DNA from: Paracoccaceae bacterium
GTDB lineage: Bacteria; Pseudomonadota; Alphaproteobacteria; Rhodobacterales; Rhodobacteraceae
Direction of reading: 5' to 3'
DNA: 7,842 bases
Assembly (NCBI GenBank): GCA_026982275.1
Contig: JALSHK010000493.1
Location: 1-7,842 of the forward strand
The translations under genes and the position numbers were made by a program. The notes under the pieces are model-generated. The model was not told the DNA's origin. It did no database searches and worked only from the letters and a program-made list of their open reading frames with translations. This document shows, piece by piece, positions 1 to 4,855 of this stretch (positions are counted from its first letter, which is position 1; the number at the start of each line of letters is the position of its first letter).

Positions 1-37
1 CTATCAGCGCGGTAGTCCAGAAGAGCAGCCCCTTCAT
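1..37 (-). CDS. Partial gene start, probably TonB-family energy transducer
   Basis: Only the first 12 codons are inside the window, reading MKGLLFWTTALI. The ATG (35-37) overlaps the TGA stop (34-36) of the preceding exbD-like gene as ATGA. No Shine-Dalgarno sequence is evident upstream, which fits translational coupling. A short start followed by hydrophobic residues matches the N-terminal membrane anchor expected of TonB. The TonB call rests on position (ExbB, ExbD, ExbD, then this gene) and not on any visible TonB domain; another small membrane or periplasmic protein is possible. Confidence 0.55.
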   Translation of the reverse strand, partial: MKGLLFWTTALI

Positions 38-438
38 GCCGGATTGGGGGTAACAACGAGGATAACATCCCCCACCCCCGCCTGTTCGAGCGCCGTGACC
101 AGCGGCAAAAGGTGGGTCAGGCGGGTTTCTGCATGGGCGTTGATGCGCACGAAAAGGTTTGGCTTTTTTGCGAGCAGATCCCGGATGCGGGCCAGCAGGG
201 CGGGGCGCTGTATGGTCTCGCCATCCAGCGCCAGCATGCCGTTTTCAGCTACGGCAATTGTGGTGCCGCCCCTGGGCAGGCTTTCGCCCGTGGTGGAGAC
301 CGGCGGGGAGACCTCAAAAGGCGCGGTGGCATCCATCCGGCCTATCAGCATAAAGAATACCAGCAGGAAAAACATCACATCTATCAGCGATATGACGGTT
401 TCTTGCGCTGGGGGCTGTGGGCGGCGTTTGAGCTTCAT
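34..438 (-). CDS. exbD: ExbD/TolR-family biopolymer transport subunit (second of two)
   Basis: A 134-residue protein, the usual ExbD/TolR length. It has a basic cytoplasmic start (MKLKRRPQ), one membrane helix at about residues 16-33 and a periplasmic domain to the C-terminus. The helix contains LIDVMFFLLVFF, with Asp20 at the position of the conserved ExbD/TolR proton-relay aspartate. In this family the subunit sits inside an ExbB pentamer and couples proton flow to TonB. The start is supported by a strong GGAGG site seven bases upstream, inside the preceding gene, and the ATG overlaps that gene's stop (ATGA). The sequence differs clearly from the other ExbD-like protein encoded just upstream, so it is not a recent duplicate. 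TolR is an alternative, but no TolA, TolB or Pal gene is visible. Confidence 0.9.
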   Translation of the reverse strand: MKLKRRPQPPAQETVISLIDVMFFLLVFFMLIGRMDATAPFEVSPPVSTTGESLPRGGTTIAVAENGMLALDGETIQRPALLARIRDLLAKKPNLFVRINAHAETRLTHLLPLVTALEQAGVGDVILVVTPNPA

Positions 439-833
439 CGGTCAGCCTCCAGCCGCACCACGCGCAGATTATTGGCCCCCGCCCGGGTGGCCGTCTCGAT
501 GGCGGATACCAGGCCCTGCACATTGGCCCCGCCCGAGGGCAGAATAAGCACACGGGCATTCGGCGCGTCCTGCAGGGCGCTGGCCAGCGCTTGCGCCGTG
601 AGGGGCTGGCCACGCAGGCGGGCCTCGCCGCTGGCCGTGATGCGGACCAGCAGCGTGGGGGCGGGGGCTGCGGGGGCGGCCTGCCCTGCGGCCTCGGATT
701 GCACCATCGGCACCATATCCAGATCCAGATAGCTGGAGGTGACCATGAAAAAAACCAGCAGGATCATCATGACATCCACTAGCGGGGTCATGGTGATCAG
801 GGCCATGTTTCTTTTGCGGCGGGTCAGTCTCAT
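435..833 (-). CDS. exbD: ExbD/TolR-family biopolymer transport subunit (first of two)
   Basis: A 132-residue protein with ExbD/TolR layout: cytoplasmic MRLTRRKRN, then the typical MTPLVDVMMILLVFFMV helix (about residues 15-33) with Asp20 at the proton-relay position, then a periplasmic domain that includes an Ala/Pro-rich linker at about residues 48-58. It overlaps the exbB-like gene before it and the other exbD-like gene after it, each by four bases (ATGA). No clear Shine-Dalgarno site precedes its ATG, so it probably depends on ribosomes finishing exbB. By family knowledge it would partner ExbB in the inner membrane. It matches the family signature more closely than the second subunit does (TPLVDV against SLIDV). 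Confidence 0.92.
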   Translation of the reverse strand: MRLTRRKRNMALITMTPLVDVMMILLVFFMVTSSYLDLDMVPMVQSEAAGQAAPAAPAPTLLVRITASGEARLRGQPLTAQALASALQDAPNARVLILPSGGANVQGLVSAIETATRAGANNLRVVRLEADR

Positions 834-1456
834 GGCGAGGCGGGGGCGTTGACGATCAGGTTAAATCGGCCAATAGCGGATTCGATCTTGTGGCTGGCGC
901 GCTCGACCGTGGCGCTGAGCAGGCTGGCGGCGACGGCGGCGGGAATGGCAACCACAAGGCCAACAGCGGTGGTCAGCAGCGCTTGCCAGATCCCCCCCGC
1001 CAGCACCGAGGCATTGGCTGCGCCCTCGGCCAGCTCCAGCTCCTGGAACGAGGTGATCATACCCAGCACGGTGCCCAGCAGGCCCAGCAAGGGCGAGATC
1101 AGAGCTATCACTTCCAGCAGCCGGATGAAGCGGTTGAGCTGTTCGACCTCGGCATTGCCGCGCCGCTGAAGCTCGGCATCCAGCAGCCCTTGGGGCATGC
1201 GATTTTGCGTGGCGGTGATGGCATAGGCCAGCACCCGCTCGGCGGGGCTGCGCAGCTTGAGGGCGTTGAGCGCCGTCTGGTTGTCCCGCGCCTGTATCTG
1301 CGTCATGGCTGCATTGATGCGCTTTTGGCCCGAAAGCACACCGGAAAACTGGAAGAGCTTATAGGTTATGATGGTGAAAGAGATTACCGAAAGCACCACC
1401 AGAACAATCACAACCGGCCCGCCAGCCGAGATAATCTCGGTGAAAAACGCCAGCAT
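830..1456 (-). CDS. exbB: MotA/TolQ/ExbB proton channel family protein
   Basis: A 208-residue inner-membrane protein with three predicted helices at about residues 13-33, 115-136 and 156-180. The cytoplasmic loop between the first two is of normal size. TM2 carries the family motif LLGLLGTVLGMITSF (Thr129), and TM3 carries IWQALLTTAVGLVVAIPA (Thr162, Thr163). By family knowledge five such subunits form the proton channel around an ExbD dimer. At the position aligned by eye with Glu176 of E. coli ExbB, this protein has Gln158. The ATG lies three bases after the stop of the small exported-protein gene, with only a weak ribosome site (AGTAGG), and its own stop overlaps the first exbD. TolQ is the alternative, but no other tol genes are visible. 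Confidence 0.92.
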   Translation of the reverse strand: MLAFFTEIISAGGPVVIVLVVLSVISFTIITYKLFQFSGVLSGQKRINAAMTQIQARDNQTALNALKLRSPAERVLAYAITATQNRMPQGLLDAELQRRGNAEVEQLNRFIRLLEVIALISPLLGLLGTVLGMITSFQELELAEGAANASVLAGGIWQALLTTAVGLVVAIPAAVAASLLSATVERASHKIESAIGRFNLIVNAPASP

Positions 1457-1459
1457 GAC

Positions 1460-1861
1460 CTACTTCACCAATGGCGCGCTTGCACGGGAATTCAGCTCCA
1501 GGAAGGAAAAGCAATCCTGTTCGACACCGTTTTGCGGGGTGCAAGCGGGGATGTCATGCAAAAGGATCTCGCCGATTTCTCCGCATTGTGCGCCGGGGAT
1601 CTCGAACAGCTTTAATGTAGTGCGTTCGGCCGGTAGCGGAGCGGCATCGATTGTAAGCAGCCGGTCGATTATGCCTTCGGAGGACAGGATCGCGAGCGAC
1701 ATTTCAAAGGCCGAAAGACTCTCTGGCCGGTCGTTCTGGAACAGGAAAAATGCCTGACAACCGGTTTCTACATCTTCAAGCTTGTTCAATTCGACGGTGA
1801 GAGATTGGGCATAGGCCATGGGGGCAGCCAGCAAGATAACGGCGACAAGGCGCTTTAGCAT
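1460..1861 (-). CDS. Small exported protein of unknown function heading the exb operon
   Basis: I do not recognise a named family. The open frame extends back to 1948, but the ATG at 1861 is chosen because it begins a classic signal peptide (MLKRLVAVILLAAPMAYA, cleavage probably after Ala18) and has an AAGGA site seven bases upstream. This gives 133 residues, about 115 after cleavage. The mature part has four cysteines (35, 93, 107, 117), which could form two disulfides in the periplasm, and no lipobox. The pattern of alternating hydrophobic and polar residues suggests a beta-rich fold. The stop lies three bases before the exbB start, so the two are almost certainly co-transcribed. That context points to a periplasmic accessory of the ExbB-ExbD complex or its cargo; this is inference only. 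Confidence 0.8.
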   Translation of the reverse strand: MLKRLVAVILLAAPMAYAQSLTVELNKLEDVETGCQAFFLFQNDRPESLSAFEMSLAILSSEGIIDRLLTIDAAPLPAERTTLKLFEIPGAQCGEIGEILLHDIPACTPQNGVEQDCFSFLELNSRASAPLVK

Positions 1862-1868
1862 AATATGA

Positions 1869-1873
1869 TCCTT
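1869..1873 (-). promoter_or_regulatory. Ribosome binding site that fixes the start of the small exported protein
   Basis: AAGGA on the minus strand, seven bases before the ATG at 1861. It favours this ATG over the longer frame starting at 1948, whose extra 29 residues would precede the signal peptide and run through the A/T-rich promoter region. Confidence 0.75.
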
Positions 1874-1894
1874 CAGACTGTTTGATTCCCCCGA

Positions 1895-1923
1895 CGATAA
1901 CACGGGATCAAAAAAGGTTTCAA
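1895..1923 (-). promoter_or_regulatory. Predicted sigma-70-type promoter of the exb operon
   Basis: On the minus strand, TTGAAA (1918-1923) is followed by exactly 17 bases and TTATCG (1895-1900). Transcription would start near 1888 and give a leader of roughly 27 bases before the ATG at 1861. Directly upstream on this strand are T-rich runs, as in an UP element. Spacing is ideal; the -35 matches five of six consensus bases, the -10 is weaker. No convincing Fur, Irr or RirA box was seen nearby by eye. Confidence 0.5.
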
Positions 1924-1982
1924 AAAAATGTAAAAGTGCGGGCTTCATTCTTTACCAATTTCTTCCGGGTGAATTTTTCCGA

Positions 1983-2003
1983 CAAGAGGGGTAAAACCCC
2001 TTG
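1983..2003 (-). terminator. Weak candidate terminator hairpin after ftrA
   Basis: AGGGG (1987-1991) and CCCCT (1997-2001) form a five-pair stem around a five-base loop, 18 bases beyond the ftrA stop. An alternative pairing of CAA/TTG outside GGGG/CCCC uses a small bulge. On the minus strand the following bases are only mildly T-rich, so this is a weak intrinsic terminator at best. Confidence 0.35.
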
Positions 2004-2020
2004 ACGCAATTTGCATATTT

Positions 2021-3001
2021 TCAACCCGCGCCGGCTGTGCGCGGCTTCGGCGGCCCTGCAGGCCGCGCCTTGTTAAACCGTGCGCGATAGGCTGCGGGGG
2101 AGGTTTCGAGCGTCCGTTTGAAGGCAATACGGAAGGTATCAAGCGAATCATAGCCGGACAGGCGGGCGATTTCCGCAAGGGGGGCTTTCGTGGTCTCCAG
2201 TAAAGATTGCGCATGAAACAGGCGCTCGCGTTGCAGCCAGGCCATCGGGGCCGCCCCGACCTCTGCCCGAAAGCGGCGCTGGAAGCTGCGCTCGCTCATA
2301 CCCGCTTTTTCGGCAAGAGCCTTTACCGATAGCGGGCGCGACAGATTTTGCCTTGCCCATTGCATCAACGCGGCCATTGGCTGCCCCGTGCGCGGCTGTG
2401 CCGAAGGAATGAATTGTGCCTGCCCGCCATCGCGATGTGGTGGCAGCACCAGACGGCGCGCCACCGCATTGGCTATCGCATTGCCGAAATCCTGCCGGAT
2501 CAGGTGCAGGCCGGCATCGATGCCGGCCGCGCTACCCGCAGAAGTCAGGATGTTTTCGTCGTCGACATATAAAACCCCCGGCTGCACGAGAATTTCGGGG
2601 TAGCGCCTTTGCAGCGCATCGGTATAGCGCCAATGGGTGGTGGCGCGCTTGCCATTGAGCAACCCCGCCGCCGCAAGGATAAACACGCCAGAGCAAATGG
2701 AAAACAGCCGCGTGCCGTTATTATGGGCCTTTTGGAGGGCGTCCAGCAAGGCTTGCGGCGGGCGCTCGGCGGGATTGCGCCAGCCCGGCAGGATAACGGT
2801 ATCGGCCTCTTGCAGGTCTGATAGCGCGCCTTCGGCCTCAATCCGCAGCCCGCCCATGGCGCGGATATCCGGCTCCAGCGCTATGGTTTGAAAGCTGTAC
2901 CATGCCGGAAACTCGGGGCGAGGGAGGGCAAAAAGCTCGGTGGCGATCCCGAATTCAAAGGTGCAAAGACCGTTATACGCAAGGGTTTTTATACAATGCA
3001 T
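2021..3001 (-). CDS. ftrA: FtrA-type transcriptional regulator (DJ-1/PfpI domain plus AraC helix-turn-helix)
   Basis: A 326-residue GlxA/FtrA-family regulator. Residues about 4-190 are a DJ-1/PfpI (class I glutamine-amidotransferase-like) domain: an early FEFGIATELFALPRPE segment, ILPGW at 70-74, and the elbow FSICSG with Cys103, then ATTHWR. Residues about 209-309 are the AraC DNA-binding domain, with helix-turn-helix units at about 226-245 (VKALAEKAGMSERSFQRRF) and 275-296 (LAEIARLSGYDSLDTFRIAF), ending in the usual SPAAYRARF. The DJ-1-like half is thought to sense a ligand in such regulators; the ligand is unknown here. The ATG at 3001 has AGGAG five bases upstream. The gene is divergent from an NTF2-like gene, with a dyad in the gap, so that gene is a likely target. 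The Pro-rich C-terminal tail past residue 310 is unremarkable. Confidence 0.92.
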   Translation of the reverse strand: MHCIKTLAYNGLCTFEFGIATELFALPRPEFPAWYSFQTIALEPDIRAMGGLRIEAEGALSDLQEADTVILPGWRNPAERPPQALLDALQKAHNNGTRLFSICSGVFILAAAGLLNGKRATTHWRYTDALQRRYPEILVQPGVLYVDDENILTSAGSAAGIDAGLHLIRQDFGNAIANAVARRLVLPPHRDGGQAQFIPSAQPRTGQPMAALMQWARQNLSRPLSVKALAEKAGMSERSFQRRFRAEVGAAPMAWLQRERLFHAQSLLETTKAPLAEIARLSGYDSLDTFRIAFKRTLETSPAAYRARFNKARPAGPPKPRTAGAG

Positions 3002-3014
3002 GACGGCTCCTGTT

Positions 3015-3049
3015 TGGCGTAAAGTTAACGTAGTTTGTCATTTGCGCCA
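3015..3049. promoter_or_regulatory. Candidate operator: inverted repeat between ftrA and the NTF2-like gene
   Basis: TGGCGTAAA (3015-3023) and TTTGCGCCA (3041-3049) are inverted copies matching at eight of nine bases, with centres 26 bases apart, about two and a half helical turns. A six-base palindrome GTTAAC (3024-3029) lies between them. The arms bracket the -10 element and fall in the spacer of the predicted ftrA promoter, so bound protein would affect ftrA and could also act on the plus-strand gene. FtrA itself is the obvious candidate to bind here; this is inference. Confidence 0.5.
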
Positions 3050-3056
3050 GTGTCAA
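3027..3056 (-). promoter_or_regulatory. Predicted sigma-70-type promoter of ftrA
   Basis: On the minus strand a perfect TTGACA (3051-3056) is followed by 18 bases and TACGTT (3027-3032), a weak -10. Transcription would start near 3020, about 19 bases before the ATG at 3001. No equally clear promoter was found for the plus-strand gene at 3089, which may need an activator. Confidence 0.5.
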
Positions 3057-3076
3057 GCCCGGCTAAGCTGGGGCAG

Positions 3077-3082
3077 AAGGAG
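3077..3082 (+). promoter_or_regulatory. Ribosome binding site that fixes the NTF2-like start
   Basis: A full AAGGAG lies six bases before the ATG at 3089. It rejects the upstream in-frame TTG at 3035, which would add 18 residues translated from the promoter/operator region. Confidence 0.85.
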
Positions 3083-3088
3083 ATAGAT

Positions 3089-3475
3089 ATGGACAAGACA
3101 AAAGAGTTGCTAAGCGCGGTGGATATATATCTGGACGCGATTTATTATTGTGATGTGGCAAAGCTGGACGCGGTGTTTCATCCTGCTTCCAGCCTGTTTG
3201 ATGCTGACGAGGGCAGGATATTCGCAGATCCGATCAAGGATTTTCGTGCCGATGTGGCCAGCCGCCCCTCGCCTGCGGGGCGGGGCCAAAAGCGGGTGGA
3301 GGAGATCCTGTGCATTGACTGGCTTTCACCGATCAGCGCTAGCGTAAAGCTTCGTCTGCAAGCGCATGAGAATGTGTTTGTGGACCATCTGGCCTTTGTG
3401 AAAGGGGAGGCCGGCTGGCAGATTGTCTCGAAAGTGTGGCATCTTGAGGGGGTGGCGGAGGTGCAGATCGTCTAG
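3089..3475 (+). CDS. NTF2-like (SnoaL/lumazine-binding-like) small protein
   Basis: A 128-residue protein with the layout of a single NTF2-like cone domain: an N-terminal helix pair (about 4-20) ending in the usual acidic/hydrophobic stretch before LDAVFHPASSLF (26-37), then strands ending in VDHLAFVKGEAGWQIVSKVWH (98-118), the typical final hairpin. I assign it to the superfamily from this pattern; the resemblance to the Lumazine_bd_2 group is an impression only. No signal peptide is seen, so it should be cytoplasmic. NTF2-like folds serve as small enzymes or ligand binders, and the substrate cannot be told from sequence. It is divergent from ftrA and shares its regulatory gap, so it may be controlled by, or act on the ligand of, that regulator. 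Its TAG stop overlaps the TAG of tadA on the other strand. Confidence 0.8.
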   Translation: MDKTKELLSAVDIYLDAIYYCDVAKLDAVFHPASSLFDADEGRIFADPIKDFRADVASRPSPAGRGQKRVEEILCIDWLSPISASVKLRLQAHENVFVDHLAFVKGEAGWQIVSKVWHLEGVAEVQIV

Positions 3476-3921
3476 CCTCGCCTTCCCGCGAAAAAACCCT
3501 TCAACAGCGCCGAGGCCTCTCCCTCCCGCATTCCTTCGTAAACCTCCGGCTTATGGTGGCATTGCGGATGGGCATACAGGCGCGGCCCTTGCTCCAGCCC
3601 GCCGGATTTCGGGTCGCTGGCGGCATAATACAGCCGACGGATGCGGGCAAATCCGATGGCCGCCGCGCACATCGGGCAGGGTTCCAGCGTGACATACAGG
3701 TCGCAGCGGGGCAGGCGTTCGCCAAGCCTTGCACAGGCATGGCGGATCACCAGCATTTCGGCGTGGGCGGTTGGGTCCGCCAGCTCCCGCGTGCGGTTTC
3801 CGGCCCGCGCCAGCACCTTGCCAGCCTGCACAATTACCGCCCCCACAGGCACCTCGCCGCGCGCGGCGGCGGCTTTGGCCTCCTCAAGGGCCAGGTCCAT
3901 AAAGCTGGTGAAATCTGCCAT
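3472..3921 (-). CDS. tadA: tRNA-specific adenosine-34 deaminase TadA
   Basis: A 149-residue cytidine/deoxycytidylate deaminase-family protein of normal TadA length. It converts A34 to inosine in the anticodon of tRNA-Arg(ACG), an essential step in most bacteria. The zinc site is intact: His53 and Glu55 in TAHAE (51-55), Cys82 and Cys85 in EPCPMCAA (80-87). PVGAVIV (25-31) and the N42 region match the substrate pocket of the family, and DPKSGG follows at about residue 104. The ATG at 3921 is 40 bases from the divergent rluB-like gene, with a G-rich stretch upstream serving as a loose ribosome site. The 3' end overlaps the NTF2-like gene by the four bases CTAG, with no terminator between them. 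Confidence 0.96.
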   Translation of the reverse strand: MADFTSFMDLALEEAKAAAARGEVPVGAVIVQAGKVLARAGNRTRELADPTAHAEMLVIRHACARLGERLPRCDLYVTLEPCPMCAAAIGFARIRRLYYAASDPKSGGLEQGPRLYAHPQCHHKPEVYEGMREGEASALLKGFFAGRRG

Positions 3922-3961
3922 GGGCCATATTCCCCCCTAGGCAAGCGGCGCGCAAGGGTAT

Positions 3962-4828
3962 ATGCCCGCAATCATGGAAAAAGATGTGAAAAAGGGCGAG
4001 CGGATCGCCAAGCGGCTGGCCCGCGCCGGCGTGGCCTCGCGCCGCGAAGTGGAGCGGATGATCGAGGCGGGGCGGGTGATCGTCAACGGCAAAAAACTCG
4101 ATAGCCCCGCTCTGAACGTAACCGATGCCGATGATATTCTGGTGGATAACCGCCCCGTGGCCGCCAAAGAGCCGGCGCGGTTGTGGCGCTATCATAAGCC
4201 CGCAGGGCTGGTAACCAGCGCGCGCGACGAAAAGGGCCGCGCCACGGTTTTTGACCGCCTGCCGCCCGAGCTGCCGCGCGTGATGAGTGTTGGACGGCTG
4301 GATCTTACCTCCGAAGGGCTGCTTTTGCTCACGAATGATGGCGAATTAAAGCGCAAGCTGGAGCTGCCCTCCACTGGCTGGGTGCGCAAATACCGAGTGC
4401 GGGCCAATGGCAATGCATCGGATCAGCGGCTCCAGCCCCTGCGCGACGGCATCACCGTGGGCGGTGAGCGGTTTCAGCCAATGAGCGTGGATTTTGACAA
4501 GCAATCAGGGGCCAATGTCTGGCTTACCATCGGGCTGCGCGAGGGAAAGAACCGAGAGATCCGGCGGGCACTGGAGGAGGTGGGCTTGATCGTGAACCGG
4601 CTTATCCGCGTGTCTTACGGTCCGTTCCAGCTTGGAGATCTCGCTCGCGGCGGGGTAGAGGAAATCCGCCCGAAAATCCTGCGAGACCAGCTAGGGATCA
4701 AGCGCGAGCCCGAAGCGGCGCGAGCAAAAGGCGGCAAGCCCGCTGGCCCGAGGGTGCGCCAGCAAAGCGGGCGCAATAGTCCGGGCGTGAGCCTGCGCGG
4801 CAAAAAACGCGGGCTGCGCAAACCTTGA
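3962..4828 (+). CDS. rluB: RluB-like 23S rRNA pseudouridine synthase (RsuA/RluB/E/F family)
   Basis: A 288-residue protein. Residues about 12-58 form an S4 RNA-binding domain (GERIAKRLARAGVASRRE, then GRVIVNGKKL). The RsuA-family catalytic domain follows, with YHKPAGLVTS at 77-86, GRLDLTSEGLLLLTNDG at 111-127 where Asp114 is the catalytic aspartate, and the REGKNREIRR motif near residue 205. The last roughly 43 residues are a low-complexity, Arg/Lys/Gly-rich tail, common in RluB-like enzymes of this group and likely to bind rRNA. RluB in E. coli modifies U2605 of 23S rRNA; the exact site here is inferred, and RluE/RluF/RsuA are alternatives. The ATG at 3962 has AAGGG only three bases upstream; ATG 3974 (Met5) is an alternative, but the same site is then 15 bases away. 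Any promoter must lie mostly inside tadA. Confidence 0.88.
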   Translation: MPAIMEKDVKKGERIAKRLARAGVASRREVERMIEAGRVIVNGKKLDSPALNVTDADDILVDNRPVAAKEPARLWRYHKPAGLVTSARDEKGRATVFDRLPPELPRVMSVGRLDLTSEGLLLLTNDGELKRKLELPSTGWVRKYRVRANGNASDQRLQPLRDGITVGGERFQPMSVDFDKQSGANVWLTIGLREGKNREIRRALEEVGLIVNRLIRVSYGPFQLGDLARGGVEEIRPKILRDQLGIKREPEAARAKGGKPAGPRVRQQSGRNSPGVSLRGKKRGLRKP

Positions 4829-4843
4829 AATAACGACCCCGGG

Positions 4844-4848
4844 AAGGA
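4844..4848 (+). promoter_or_regulatory. Ribosome binding site that fixes the aldolase/dehydrogenase start
   Basis: AAGGA lies seven bases before the ATG at 4856. The in-frame TTG at 4850 is only one base from it and so cannot be the start. Confidence 0.75.
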
Positions 4849-4855
4849 ATTGGAT

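Noticed and set aside
44..732. Plus-strand frames opposite the two exbD genes
   Set aside because: They lie opposite proteins with clear membrane-helix motifs and give Arg/Ala/Pro-rich, domain-free translations.
890..1615. A 241-codon plus-strand frame opposite exbB and the small exported-protein gene
   Set aside because: Low-complexity Gly/Gln/His-rich translation, no ribosome site, and it spans two well-supported genes on the other strand.
1862..1948. Extended N-terminus of the small exported protein (29 extra residues)
   Set aside because: It would bury the signal peptide internally and translate the predicted promoter; the ATG at 1861 has a good ribosome site.
1862..2020. Iron-response operator (Fur, Irr or RirA box) before the exb operon
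   Set aside because: Looked for because ExbB/ExbD systems are often iron regulated, but no symmetric element of convincing quality was seen by eye.
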